Assembly (NCBI RefSeq): GCF_010093125.1 | Contig: NZ_NMZQ01000008.1 | Coordinates: forward strand, 1 to 58,401 | DNA length: 58,401 nt | From: Veillonella sp. R32 | GTDB taxonomy: Bacteria; Bacillota; Negativicutes; Veillonellales; Veillonellaceae | Reading direction: 5' to 3' | Shown here: one piece after another, positions 1 to 9,167 of the stretch | Position numbering within the stretch: position 1 is the first letter of the stretch | How the letters are laid out: the number at the start of each line of letters is the position of its first letter | The notes under the pieces: model-generated | The model's input: the letters and a program-made list of their open reading frames with translations, nothing else | Told to the model about the DNA's origin: nothing | The model's database searches: none | Translations under genes and position numbers: made by a program

Positions 1-61
1 TCGACGCTTTTATTGTAACGGATTTTATTCAATATGTCTTTTTTTTGTACAAAAAAAGTAA

Positions 62-100
62 GCGCCAAGAGGACACGCAACTTGCGTTTCTCTTTAGCGC
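62..100 (-). terminator. Stem-loop, terminator-like on the minus strand
   Basis: Two 19-base arms (62-80 and 82-100) pair with a few mismatches. On the minus strand the hairpin is followed by a run of seven T. It could end a minus-strand transcript, but no minus-strand gene lies just to the right, so its role is unclear. Confidence 0.4.
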
Positions 101-375
101 CCCAAAATAAATTATAGAACCTTTTTTTAGGCTTTAGGATTACTTGTTACAAGGTTAATTAGGGATAGAAGGTCTGCTTGATAAATATATTACACTTATT
201 ATGCATAAATGTAATTTCTATTATTACTATTTTGGGTGTAAAATGATAGTAATGACATCGAAGGAATTAGGATTTACGAATCGATGAAGCTAAGCAGGTA
301 TAGCCTATGGTAGTAAATATCAAGTATAGTAATTGATATTTGCAGGTATTTAGTTTTTAAAAGGAGTGAGTTCTC
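101..375. other. Leader region of the nfnAB-type gene
   Basis: No gene seen. It holds an inverted repeat around 222-252 and a perfect 9-bp inverted repeat (315-323 with 333-341, 9-base loop) about 20 bases before the ribosome binding site. No known riboswitch class was recognised and no clear -35/-10 pair stands out. Confidence 0.4.
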
Positions 376-2661
376 TTGTATAAAATTGTAAAAAAGGAAG
401 TTTTGCACGCCAATATGTACCAGTATGACATTTTAGCACCCCGATTGGCAGAATCGGCATTGCCAGGCCAATTTGTTATTGTTAAACATGGGGAATATGG
501 GGAACGTGTTCCTTTGACAATTACCGATTATGATCGTGAGGCAGGTACGGTAAGTATTGTATTTCAGACCTTAGGAGATTCAACCCAAAAGCTAGCTAAA
601 CTAGAAGAAGGCGATTTTTTATCTGATTTTGTAGGTCCTTTAGGGAATCCTACTGATTTGGCAGAGCTTTCTGATGAAGAATTAAAAGACAAAAAAATCT
701 TATTCCTTTGTGGCGGTGTAGGTACAGCGCCTGTATATCCACAAGTTAAATATTTAAGAGCTCGCGGTTGTGAAGCGGATGTAATCATTGGGGCTCGCAA
801 TAAAGATTTAATTATCTATGAAGACCATATGCGTTCTGTAGCGGGTAATTTATATTTAGCCACCGATGATGGTTCGACCGGTTTTCATGGCAATGTAGTC
901 GCTTGTATGAAGGATTTAATTGCGCAAGGTAAAGAATATAATCATATCGTTGCCATTGGGCCAATGATTATGATGAAATTTGCTACCTTAGCAGCTAAAG
1001 AATTAGGGATTCCTATTGTTGTATCGTTGAACTCGATTATGGTTGACGGCACGGGGATGTGCGGTGCTTGTCGTGTTACTATTGGTGATGAAGTCAAATT
1101 TACTTGCGTTGATGGACCAGAATTTGATGGGTATTTAGTTGACTTTGACAATGCTATGCAACGTCAAACTATGTATAAATCAGAAGAAGGGCGCAAGTTA
1201 ATTCGTGAAATGGATAAAGCCCATCCAAATCCCGATTGTACTTGTAAAGTAGATGAAGGCGCTGAAACGACCGAACTTACAGATAAGACAAAACGCATTC
1301 CTGTGCGGGAGCAAGATCCTGCTGAACGAGCTACAAATTTTGAAGAAGTATGTTTTGGTTATAGCAAAACAGAAGCTATGCTAGAAGCGCAGCGTTGTTT
1401 AGATTGTAAAGTACCACGCTGTGTACAGGCCTGCCCAGTGCATATTAATATTCCTGGTTTTATTCAGGCTTTGAAACATGGCAATATTGAAGAAGCAGGG
1501 CGTATCATTGCGCAGCAAAGTGCGTTACCTGCTATTTGTGGTCGTGTATGCCCACAAGAAGAACAATGTGAAGGCGCTTGCGTAATGGGGATTCGCAATG
1601 AAGCGGTAGCCATTGGCAAATTAGAACGTTTTGTAGCGGATACGAACCTTCAAAACGGAATCGTATTTGGTGAAAAAGAACCAGCTAAAGGCATTAAAGT
1701 GGCTGTTATTGGTTCCGGTCCAGCCGGGTTAAGTTGTGCCGGCGATTTAGCTAAGAAGGGTTATGACGTAACTGTGTTTGAATCCCTTCATAAATTAGGA
1801 GGCGTGTTAGCTTATGGCATTCCCGAGTTCCGTTTGCCAAAAGATCGCATTGTAAATAAAGAAGTAGAAAATATTAAAAATTTAGGCGTTAAATTTGAAA
1901 CTGACGTAATTATTGGACGGACAGTGACCATTGATGAGTTAATGGATAAAGAAAACTTTAAAGCTGTCTTTATCGGTTCTGGGGCAGGGTTACCTAAATT
2001 CATGCACATTCCGGGCGAATCATCAAATGGAGTATTATCGGCTAATGAATTTTTAACGCGTGCTAATCTTATGAAATCCTATGATGATAGCTATGATACG
2101 CCAATTGCTATTGGTAAAGTATGTGTGACTGTAGGGGCTGGTAATGTGGCTATGGATGCGGCACGTACAGCATTGCGTTTAGGATCTGAATCTAAAATTG
2201 TGTATCGTCGTAGTGAAGATGAAATCCCAGCTCGAGCAGAAGAAGTGCATCATGCTAAAGAAGAAGGGGTTGAGTTTAATTTATTAACGAATCCAATTGA
2301 AATTCTTCATGATGAAAAAGGCTGGGTAACTGGTGTTAAATGCATTAAGATGGAATTAGGTGAACCTGATGCATCGGGGCGTCGACGTCCACAAGAAATT
2401 GCAGGCTCTGAATTTATCATTCCATGTGATACCGTGATTATGTCCTTAGGGACGAATCCAAATCCATTGATTCGTTCTACTACTAAAGGGCTTGAAACGC
2501 AGTCTTGGGGTGGTATTATTGCGGAAGAAAATACGGGCGCTACGTCCCGTCCTGGCGTATTTGCCGGTGGTGATGCAGTGACTGGGGCAGCTACAGTAAT
2601 TTTAGCTATGGGTGCTGGTAAACAAGCGGCCACAGCGATTGACGAATATTTATCTAAATAA
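376..2661 (+). CDS. Fused NfnAB-type NADH-dependent ferredoxin:NADP+ oxidoreductase
   Basis: A 761-residue cytoplasmic flavoprotein joining two normally separate subunits. Residues 1-280 are NfnA/SudB-like (FAD and NAD domains) with a [2Fe-2S] site near 222-241 (Asp, then CGAC, then Cys). Residues 300-761 resemble NfnB/glutamate synthase small subunit, with eight cysteines for two [4Fe-4S] clusters (CLDCKVPRCVQACP near 340; CGRVCPQEEQCEGAC near 387), an FAD motif GSGPAG near 446 and an NADP motif GAGNVAMDAA near 585. By family it couples NADH and reduced ferredoxin to NADPH formation by electron bifurcation. It could instead be annotated as a glutamate synthase subunit, but no large subunit is present. 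TTG start, supported by AAGGAGTG at 361-368. Confidence 0.85.
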   Translation: MYKIVKKEVLHANMYQYDILAPRLAESALPGQFVIVKHGEYGERVPLTITDYDREAGTVSIVFQTLGDSTQKLAKLEEGDFLSDFVGPLGNPTDLAELSDEELKDKKILFLCGGVGTAPVYPQVKYLRARGCEADVIIGARNKDLIIYEDHMRSVAGNLYLATDDGSTGFHGNVVACMKDLIAQGKEYNHIVAIGPMIMMKFATLAAKELGIPIVVSLNSIMVDGTGMCGACRVTIGDEVKFTCVDGPEFDGYLVDFDNAMQRQTMYKSEEGRKLIREMDKAHPNPDCTCKVDEGAETTELTDKTKRIPVREQDPAERATNFEEVCFGYSKTEAMLEAQRCLDCKVPRCVQACPVHINIPGFIQALKHGNIEEAGRIIAQQSALPAICGRVCPQEEQCEGACVMGIRNEAVAIGKLERFVADTNLQNGIVFGEKEPAKGIKVAVIGSGPAGLSCAGDLAKKGYDVTVFESLHKLGGVLAYGIPEFRLPKDRIVNKEVENIKNLGVKFETDVIIGRTVTIDELMDKENFKAVFIGSGAGLPKFMHIPGESSNGVLSANEFLTRANLMKSYDDSYDTPIAIGKVCVTVGAGNVAMDAARTALRLGSESKIVYRRSEDEIPARAEEVHHAKEEGVEFNLLTNPIEILHDEKGWVTGVKCIKMELGEPDASGRRRPQEIAGSEFIIPCDTVIMSLGTNPNPLIRSTTKGLETQSWGGIIAEENTGATSRPGVFAGGDAVTGAATVILAMGAGKQAATAIDEYLSK

Positions 2662-2702
2662 AACATTGCCTTATTGAATGGCATACATTTGTTAGTTAAT
2701 AG

Positions 2703-2739
2703 AATCGGCCTTTATCCAAGGGATAAGGGCCGATTTTTA
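2703..2739 (+). terminator. Intrinsic terminator after nfnAB-type gene
   Basis: 15-bp arms (2703-2717, 2721-2735) with one G-U pair and a 3-base loop, followed by a T run. Confidence 0.85.
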
Positions 2740-2925
2740 GTGGGGTAAATGTCCAAGTAAATGATGGCTAGCTTTACTAAGAAAATAATTATGATGTTAT
2801 AATTCAAGATAAATCGAATAGTGTTAGACGTTTTTCAGATGAGAAATGTATACAATAACCTTAATCAGTATAGTCGATATAATGCATAAGCAAATATTGT
2901 AGTCATTTCAAAAAGGGGTGGACCT

Positions 2926-4974
2926 ATGAATAACAAAACTGTACAAGACGCTATGACCATTAAACTTGATTTTTCCCAAGGCTTACCACCAAAGAAAAGT
3001 TTCCAAGAAGGGATTCGACGGGCTCCTGACCGTGGTTTTCGTTTAACCCCAGAACAAACGGAAGTAGCATTAAAAAATGCTCTTCGTTATATTCCCGAAG
3101 AATATCATGACGAATTGATTCCTGAATTTTTAGAAGAATTGACTACTCGTGGACGTATTTATGGCTATCGCTTCCGTCCAGAAGGGCGTTTATATGGCAA
3201 ACCAATTGACGAATACAAGGGCCAGTGTGTAGAAGGTAAAGCCTTCCAAGTTATGATTGATAATAACCTTGATTTTGAAGTGGCTTTATATCCTTATGAA
3301 CTTGTTACTTATGGGGAAACTGGTAGTGTTTGTCATGACTGGATGCAATATTTATTAATTAAACGGTATTTAGAAGAAGTAACGCAGGATCAGACGTTAG
3401 TGGTAGCCTCTGGGCACCCAGTAGGTTTGTTCCGTTCTAAACCAGAAGCGCCACGCGTAATTATTACCAATGGCATGATGGTTGGTTTATTTGATAACCT
3501 TAAAGATTGGGAAATTGCCGAAGAAATGGGCGTAGCAAACTACGGTCAAATGACAGCAGGTGGCTGGATGTATATTGGGCCACAAGGGATTGTTCATGGT
3601 ACTTTTAATACGATTTTAAACGCTGGTCGCATGAAATTAGGTATTCCGGTTGATGGCGATTTAAGTGGCAAATTATTTGTTACCTCTGGGCTTGGTGGCA
3701 TGAGTGGGGCACAAGGTAAAGCTGCTGAGATTGCTAATTGCGTAGCCATCATTGCAGAAGTTGACTACTCGCGTATTAAAACTCGTTTAGATCAAGGTTG
3801 GATTTCAGGCGTATCTGATTCCTTACCTGAAATTATTAAAATGGCACAAGACTCCATGGCCGCTAAAGAAGGCAAAGCCTATGCGTATCATGGCAATATT
3901 GTTGACTTGTTAGAGTACATTGCTACTAATGACATCCATGTAGATTTAATTTCTGACCAGACTTCCTGCCACAATGTATATGATGGCGGGTATTGTCCAC
4001 AAGGCATTTCCTTTGAAGAACGGACTCGGTTGTTAGCCGAAGATTCTGCCAAGTTCCGCAGCTTAGTTAACGACACATTAAAAGCTCATTTCGCAGCTTT
4101 AAAACAGTTAACTGGCAAAGGGATTTATTTCTTCGATTATGGTAACTCCTTTATGAAGGCTGTTTATGATGCAGGGGTAAAAGAAATTTCTAAAAATGGT
4201 ATCGATGATAAAGATGGTTTTATTTGGCCAAGCTATGTAGAAGATATTATGGGGCCTCATCTCTTTGACTATGGATATGGTCCATTCCGCTGGGTATGCT
4301 TAAGTGGCAAGCCAGAAGATTTACATAAAACAGACCAAGCCGCTATGGAATGTATTGAAGTAGATCGTCGTTATCAAGACCGTGATAATTATAATTGGAT
4401 TCGTGATGCAGAAGAAAACAAAATGGTTGTTGGTACGCAAGCTCGTATTTTATATCAAGATGAAGTGGGCCGTGTGCGCATTGCCCTTCGTTTCAACGAA
4501 TTAGTTCGCCTTGGTGAAATTGGTCCGGTTATGCTTGGCCGTGACCATCATGACGTATCAGGGACTGACTCGCCTTTCCGTGAAACGTCAAATATTAAAG
4601 ATGGTTCTAATGTAATGGCTGATATGGCTATTCAAACATATGCTGGTAATGCTGCTCGTGGCATGAGCTTAATCGCTCTTCATAATGGTGGTGGCACAGG
4701 TATTGGTAAGGCCATTAATGGTGGTTTTGGGCTTGTACTTGATGGTAGCCATAGAGTCGATGAAATCATTCGCTCTGCTTTATCGTGGGACGTAATTGGT
4801 GGCGTTGCACGTCGCTCTTGGGCTCGTAATGAACATGCTATGGAAACGGCGGTAGAATTTAATAAAACTCGTGCTGGCGTAGGTCATATTACAATTCCTT
4901 ATGTAGCTGACGATGCTAAAGTCAAAGCGGCTGTAGCTAAAGTTTATCCCACTGCTAAAGTGATTAAAGACTAA
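2926..4974 (+). CDS. hutU: Urocanate hydratase (urocanase)
   Basis: Converts urocanate to imidazolonepropionate, the second step of histidine degradation, using tightly bound NAD+. At 682 residues it belongs to the long urocanase form rather than the roughly 555-residue Bacillus/Pseudomonas form. Visible motifs: NAD-binding GLGGMSGAQGKA near 254, DQTSCHNVYDGG near 343, GPFRWVCLSGKPEDL near 452, HHDVSGTDSPFRETSN near 540 and HNGGGTGIGKAINGG near 585. ATG preceded by AAGGGGTGG at 2912-2920. The next gene is hutI, the following pathway step; hutH and a formiminoglutamate-processing gene are absent from the window. Confidence 0.95.
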   Translation: MNNKTVQDAMTIKLDFSQGLPPKKSFQEGIRRAPDRGFRLTPEQTEVALKNALRYIPEEYHDELIPEFLEELTTRGRIYGYRFRPEGRLYGKPIDEYKGQCVEGKAFQVMIDNNLDFEVALYPYELVTYGETGSVCHDWMQYLLIKRYLEEVTQDQTLVVASGHPVGLFRSKPEAPRVIITNGMMVGLFDNLKDWEIAEEMGVANYGQMTAGGWMYIGPQGIVHGTFNTILNAGRMKLGIPVDGDLSGKLFVTSGLGGMSGAQGKAAEIANCVAIIAEVDYSRIKTRLDQGWISGVSDSLPEIIKMAQDSMAAKEGKAYAYHGNIVDLLEYIATNDIHVDLISDQTSCHNVYDGGYCPQGISFEERTRLLAEDSAKFRSLVNDTLKAHFAALKQLTGKGIYFFDYGNSFMKAVYDAGVKEISKNGIDDKDGFIWPSYVEDIMGPHLFDYGYGPFRWVCLSGKPEDLHKTDQAAMECIEVDRRYQDRDNYNWIRDAEENKMVVGTQARILYQDEVGRVRIALRFNELVRLGEIGPVMLGRDHHDVSGTDSPFRETSNIKDGSNVMADMAIQTYAGNAARGMSLIALHNGGGTGIGKAINGGFGLVLDGSHRVDEIIRSALSWDVIGGVARRSWARNEHAMETAVEFNKTRAGVGHITIPYVADDAKVKAAVAKVYPTAKVIKD

Positions 4975-5339
4975 GCTTATATTGTTTACTCATTAACTGG
5001 TTATGATTGACTCGCAACGATGATAGCCACTCGCAAGAGGAACAATTAAGTGATACATTAAAAATATTAGCTTACATAGGCTAATATTCTACTTAGTCAT
5101 TAATACTCGGTAGATACCGTTAGTCATATATAAATACAGCTCGGTAGGATTTAGACACGGTAGAAAATTATATACTAAGTAGTTTATCATAATAGCAACC
5201 ACTGTTAGGTCTGTTTAACCTAGCAGTGGTTACTGTTCCATTTATAACAAAATAATTTATTCTATCTGAATGGATTTATATTACCTATAAAAGGTATAAG
5301 GAGATATAAGAAGATATAAGAAGACATAAGGAGACATAT
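4975..5339. other. Intergenic region hutU-hutI
   Basis: No gene seen. An imperfect inverted repeat spans 5197-5231 (AACCACTG arms) without a T run, so it is a weak terminator or regulatory hairpin. Three TCGGTAG/ACGGTAG motifs lie at 5100-5165. The end is a 10-bp tandem repeat, listed separately. Confidence 0.5.
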
Positions 5340-5340
5340 A
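5291..5340 (+). repeat. 10-bp tandem repeat carrying the hutI ribosome binding site
   Basis: Five degenerate 10-base units (AAGGTATAAG, GAGATATAAG, AAGATATAAG, AAGACATAAG, GAGACATATA) run directly into the ATG of hutI. The AAGGAG used for translation (5328-5333) comes from the junction of units four and five; a second AAGGAG arises at 5298-5303. Confidence 0.8.
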
Positions 5341-6584
5341 TGGCAGAACAATTATTAATAAAAAATGCAGCTCAAATAGTAACCCCTTTAGGTCATACAT
5401 CACTTAAAGGTGCGGCTATGAAAGAGGTACAGATTTATGAAAATACGTCAGTACTTATTGAAGATGGGCGCATTAAAGCGATTGGTAATGACCCAAGTTG
5501 GGAAGCAAACGTACCAGCCGATAAGCAAATTGATGCTACAGGAAAAACAGTGTTACCAGGGTTTGTAGACTCTCATACTCACTTCGTTTTTGGTGGCTAT
5601 CGTGCTGATGAGTTCTTGTGGCGCATGGAAGGCATGACCTACATGGAAATCATGGAACGTGGTGGTGGCATTAATAATACAATGCAGGCTACTCGTAATG
5701 CATCGGCTGAGGAATTAATTGATCATAGCTTAGATATTTTAAATAAAATGTTAGCTTTTGGGATTACTACGGTAGAAGGTAAAAGTGGCTATGGTATGGA
5801 CCACGATACAGAGCTTCGTCAGTTAGAAGTTATGAAAGAGCTTGAAAAACGTCAGCCTGTTGAAATTGTTCGTACCTTCTTAGGCGCTCATTCTATTCCA
5901 CCGGAATTTAAAGGTCGTAATCAAGATTTTTTACAATTCTTGGTTGATGAGGTAATGCCAGAAGTAAAACAAAAAGACTTAGCACAATTTTGTGATATTT
6001 TCTGTGAAAAAGGGGTATTCTCCATTGAAGAAAGCCGTAAGTTTTTACAGCAAGCTAAGGATATGGGCTTTGATTTAAAAATCCATGCTGATGAAATTGT
6101 AACCTTAGGTGGTGCTGAATTAGGTGCTGAGCTAGGTTGTCATTCGGCAGACCACTTATTGCATGCCTCTGAGGAAGGGATTAAAGCCTTAGCCAATAGC
6201 GACACGGTGGCGACTTTATTGCCAACCACTGCATTTTGTTTGAAGGAGCCATTTGCACCAGCTCGTAAAATGATTGATGCAGGTTGTGCCGTAGCGTTAG
6301 CGACTGATTTTAATCCAGGTAGTGGGTTTACAAACTCCGTACCACTTATGATTGCCCTTGGCGTCATTTATATGGGCATGACTGCGGAAGAAGCAATTAC
6401 AGCACTTACTTTAAATGGGGCTGCTGCTGTAGGTCGGGCCGATCAAATTGGTTCTATTGAAGAGGGCAAACAAGCTGATATTGTGATTCTGCAATATCCA
6501 TCCTATAAATTCTTGCCATATCATACAGGCGTGAATATTGTGGAAACTGTTATTAAAAAAGGTAAAGTAGTACATCAAGCATAA
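5340..6584 (+). CDS. hutI: Imidazolonepropionase
   Basis: Amidohydrolase-family metalloenzyme that hydrolyses imidazolone-5-propionate to N-formimino-L-glutamate. Its 414 residues match the family. Metal and active-site motifs are visible: DSHTHFVFGG near 77, GKSGYGMD near 140, HADEIVTLGGAELG near 248, SADHLLHAS near 265 and ATDFNPGS near 320. ATG with AAGGAG six bases upstream. It follows hutU by 365 bases and has its own terminator, so the two may be co-transcribed or separately controlled; no HutP- or HutC-like gene is nearby. Confidence 0.95.
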   Translation: MAEQLLIKNAAQIVTPLGHTSLKGAAMKEVQIYENTSVLIEDGRIKAIGNDPSWEANVPADKQIDATGKTVLPGFVDSHTHFVFGGYRADEFLWRMEGMTYMEIMERGGGINNTMQATRNASAEELIDHSLDILNKMLAFGITTVEGKSGYGMDHDTELRQLEVMKELEKRQPVEIVRTFLGAHSIPPEFKGRNQDFLQFLVDEVMPEVKQKDLAQFCDIFCEKGVFSIEESRKFLQQAKDMGFDLKIHADEIVTLGGAELGAELGCHSADHLLHASEEGIKALANSDTVATLLPTTAFCLKEPFAPARKMIDAGCAVALATDFNPGSGFTNSVPLMIALGVIYMGMTAEEAITALTLNGAAAVGRADQIGSIEEGKQADIVILQYPSYKFLPYHTGVNIVETVIKKGKVVHQA

Positions 6585-6615
6585 GTTTTGATGAGAAAAT
6601 GAATAGTTAGTTTAT

Positions 6616-6652
6616 AGTGCCAAAGGCGAATTGCTTTTGGCACTTTTTTTTA
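6616..6652 (+). terminator. Intrinsic terminator after hutI
   Basis: Arms AGTGCCAAAGGC / GCTTTTGGCACT (6616-6627, 6633-6644) followed by eight T. Confidence 0.9.
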
Positions 6653-6665
6653 TGTTCTACGTTTG

Positions 6666-6686
6666 ACTCACACTGTCAGTGCGAGT
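6666..6686. promoter_or_regulatory. 21-bp dyad, possible operator
   Basis: ACTCACACTG / CAGTGCGAGT around a central T, one mismatch. There is no T run, so a protein-binding site upstream of the pilus operon is more likely than a terminator. Function inferred only. Confidence 0.35.
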
Positions 6687-6764
6687 TCATACCATTGGTG
6701 TGATTTAGCAGGAGTTAAAAATTTTTTCGAGAATACTTCGGTAGTTGTGATTTTAAAATAGACT

Positions 6765-6885
6765 TTAAAAATAAAAAAGTAACAGCTTGTTAAAAGTAAA
6801 AAAAGAACAGCTTGCTAAAAAATAAAAAAGAAAAAGCTTGTTTACAACTAAAAAAGTAAAAAGCTTGCTAAAAATTAAAAATAGG
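6765..6885. repeat. Degenerate 25-27 bp tandem repeat upstream of pilus cluster
   Basis: Four units plus a partial one: 6765-6790, 6791-6815, 6816-6841, 6842-6868, 6869-6885. Each is an A-rich tract ending in AGCTTGT or AGCTTGC. It lies between the hutI terminator and the pilB-like gene; no ORF crosses it. Confidence 0.8.
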
Positions 6886-6934
6886 ATGAGGCTAGCGTTG
6901 TTCTAATAGATTGTGAGGAGGGATTAAGAATTTA

Positions 6935-8047
6935 ATGTTTCAAGTGGAGTTTGAGTTAGATAGGGTCATTCAGGATGCTTTAGAAGCTAAAGCGAGTGAT
7001 ATACATTTTGATGCGATAAAAGCTGGAATTTTAATTCGATTTCGCATTGATGGGCTCTTAGAATCCTATAAAACCATAACTGGTCGTGAGGCCGAGCAAG
7101 TTATGAATCGTATTAAAATTTTGAGTGGCCTAGATATTAGTGAAAAACGATTGCCTCAAGATGGGCGATGGAGTTGGCAGGAGCCCGTTGTAGCAGAGGC
7201 TTCAAGAAAGCGTTTAGGTGTAACTTTAGAAAATTTAGAGGGCATTACGACGACGCCTGAGTCACCAAAATTGAAGGAAGTGCTTCTTAGAGTATCTTCG
7301 CTACCTGCTATTTATGGTGAAACGATTGTATGTCGTATTGTGGGTAATGAAAATTGTTATAAAAGTCTAGCTGAATTAGGTATGTCGGCGGAGGTACGGT
7401 CCGCGGTTGAAGAAATTTTACGACGACCACATGGTTTATTTTTAATTTCAGGGCCCACTGGATCAGGGAAAACGAGTACGTTATATGCGTTACTCAGATT
7501 ATTAGATACTCAGGCAGAAAATGTTATTTCTTTAGAAAATCCCGTTGAAGCTGATATTCCAGGGGCTATTCAAGTGCAAATTAATCCCAAAGCGGGCTTG
7601 ACATTTCCTAGAGCATTGAGGGCTGTATTACGTCAAGATCCAGATACGATTATGGTTGGTGAGATTCGCGATACTGAAACAGCCGAATTAGCGGTGCAAG
7701 CAGCCCTTACAGGTCATCGCGTATTGGCTACGATTCATACAAATACAGCGCTGGGTGTGAGGGAACGTTTGCTAGATATGGGGATTGACGATTATCTGTT
7801 AAAGGCGACCTTGTTAGGTGCTTTGGCACAGCGTTTAGTGCGACGTGTTACGAGTAACGGCTCAGAGGGGCGCCTAGCTTTATACGAATTATGGTCGGTA
7901 CCGGCCAATGTAAGTAATTGGGACACGAAAACTTTAGCTATGTATGTAAAGCCAACTTTAGAAGCATCGGCTAAGGCTGTTGTACAGCAAGGGTTAACTA
8001 CTAAGCAAGCAATTCTTCAAAGTGGTATTTGTATAGATACGACTTAA
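6935..8047 (+). CDS. pilB: PilB/GspE/ComGA-type assembly ATPase
   Basis: Secretion-superfamily hexameric ATPase that powers pilus or pseudopilus extension at the inner membrane. Motifs in order: ASDIHFD near 17, Walker A GPTGSGKTST near 172, Walker B/Asp box DPDTIMVGEIRD near 234, His box ATIHTNT near 265. At 370 residues it lacks the N1 domain of full PilB (about 560) and the tetracysteine zinc motif, so it is closer in size to ComGA. Between the N2 parts, residues 90-120 form a polar insertion. ATG at 6935 with GAGGAGGGAT at 6915-6924. First gene of the pilus cluster. Confidence 0.88.
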   Translation: MFQVEFELDRVIQDALEAKASDIHFDAIKAGILIRFRIDGLLESYKTITGREAEQVMNRIKILSGLDISEKRLPQDGRWSWQEPVVAEASRKRLGVTLENLEGITTTPESPKLKEVLLRVSSLPAIYGETIVCRIVGNENCYKSLAELGMSAEVRSAVEEILRRPHGLFLISGPTGSGKTSTLYALLRLLDTQAENVISLENPVEADIPGAIQVQINPKAGLTFPRALRAVLRQDPDTIMVGEIRDTETAELAVQAALTGHRVLATIHTNTALGVRERLLDMGIDDYLLKATLLGALAQRLVRRVTSNGSEGRLALYELWSVPANVSNWDTKTLAMYVKPTLEASAKAVVQQGLTTKQAILQSGICIDTT

Positions 8048-8084
8048 ATTAGTTTAATCATTTTTAACACGGTAGGAGGGGACA

Positions 8085-9167
8085 ATGGAGTTAGGTGAGT
8101 TGTTAGAGACAGCCATAGCCAAAGGGGCTACTGACATTCATTTGGAAACGGGGAAACAGCCTTATTTTCGCTTAGGGTATGACCTACAAGTTGGGGTCAA
8201 AACAGTCATCACTAATAGCGTATTTGATGAAATTCAAATCGCTTGTGAAGAGGGCGAGTTAGCGTTAGTACAGTCTCAGGACTTAACGAATAAGAGGTTA
8301 ATTGTTAATAAAGTGGCTGATGTGAGGGAACTGTATCAATCTAAATCAAAAGATAGTGCCTTTACCTTTCAAAGGGTGCGTGTCCGTGTCCACTTATATA
8401 AAGCACAACAGACTATGTGTGGTACTTTACGTATTTTATATAATCAGTCCTTAGCCATGCCTACAGGCGAGGCGGGGCAATTATTACGCCATGTTGTGAA
8501 ATTACAAGAAGGGTTAGTCTTAGTCACGGGGCCTACAGGCTCTGGCAAAAGCTATACATTAGCCTCTTGTTTAGAGTGTATTAATGAAGAGTCTCATAAG
8601 CATATTATTACTCTAGAAGACCCCATAGAATTTACGTTTCAGAATAAGCGAAGTTTAATTCACCAGCGACAGTTAGGACAAGACATGGATTCTATGGCGG
8701 CCGGTGTGCGTGATGCACTGCGTGAAGATCCAGATGTGATTATGATTGGCGAATTGCGTGATCGAGAAACTTTAGAGGCTGCTTTACATGCTGCTGAAAC
8801 GGGGCATTTAGTGTTTGCTACACTTCATACACAACGAGCGGTTATGGCTATTAATCGTATGATATCTGTATTTCCGGCGGAGCAACAGGAAGAGGTACGA
8901 GCTCAATTATCGCAAGCTTTACGAGCTGTTTTATGTCAGCGATTAGTTCGCATAGACCGTCAGTTTATTGTAGTTCGTGATATTTTGCTAAATACACCAG
9001 CTGTAGCGAATTTAATTAGGCAGCGGAAGGAGCCTCAAATTGTTTCTATTCAAGAAACGCAGCCGCCGATGCAGACTATGGAGATGGCTGTAGCAGCTCT
9101 TGAAAAAGAATGGGGACCTAGGGAGGAATTAAAGGAGGTATTGGAACAGAATTATGAAATGTTATAG
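8085..9167 (+). CDS. pilT: PilT-type retraction ATPase
   Basis: Second secretion ATPase, likely driving pilus retraction. ATDIHLE near 15, Walker A GPTGSGKSY near 148, DPDVIMIGELRD near 214, ATLHTQ near 245, and VANLIR near 306, which corresponds to the AIRNLIRE motif typical of PilT. The N-terminal half holds an extra stretch of about 25 residues (75-100) absent from compact PilTs. 360 residues. ATG follows GGTAGGAGGGG. Its 3' end overlaps pilC by 14 bases. An adjacent retraction ATPase argues for a true dynamic type IV pilus rather than only a Com pseudopilus. Confidence 0.88.
   Translation: MELGELLETAIAKGATDIHLETGKQPYFRLGYDLQVGVKTVITNSVFDEIQIACEEGELALVQSQDLTNKRLIVNKVADVRELYQSKSKDSAFTFQRVRVRVHLYKAQQTMCGTLRILYNQSLAMPTGEAGQLLRHVVKLQEGLVLVTGPTGSGKSYTLASCLECINEESHKHIITLEDPIEFTFQNKRSLIHQRQLGQDMDSMAAGVRDALREDPDVIMIGELRDRETLEAALHAAETGHLVFATLHTQRAVMAINRMISVFPAEQQEEVRAQLSQALRAVLCQRLVRIDRQFIVVRDILLNTPAVANLIRQRKEPQIVSIQETQPPMQTMEMAVAALEKEWGPREELKEVLEQNYEML

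Noticed and set aside
6765-6885. Possible CRISPR array or iteron origin
   Set aside because: No spacers, no Rep or DnaA-type gene adjacent, and no DnaA-box cluster seen.
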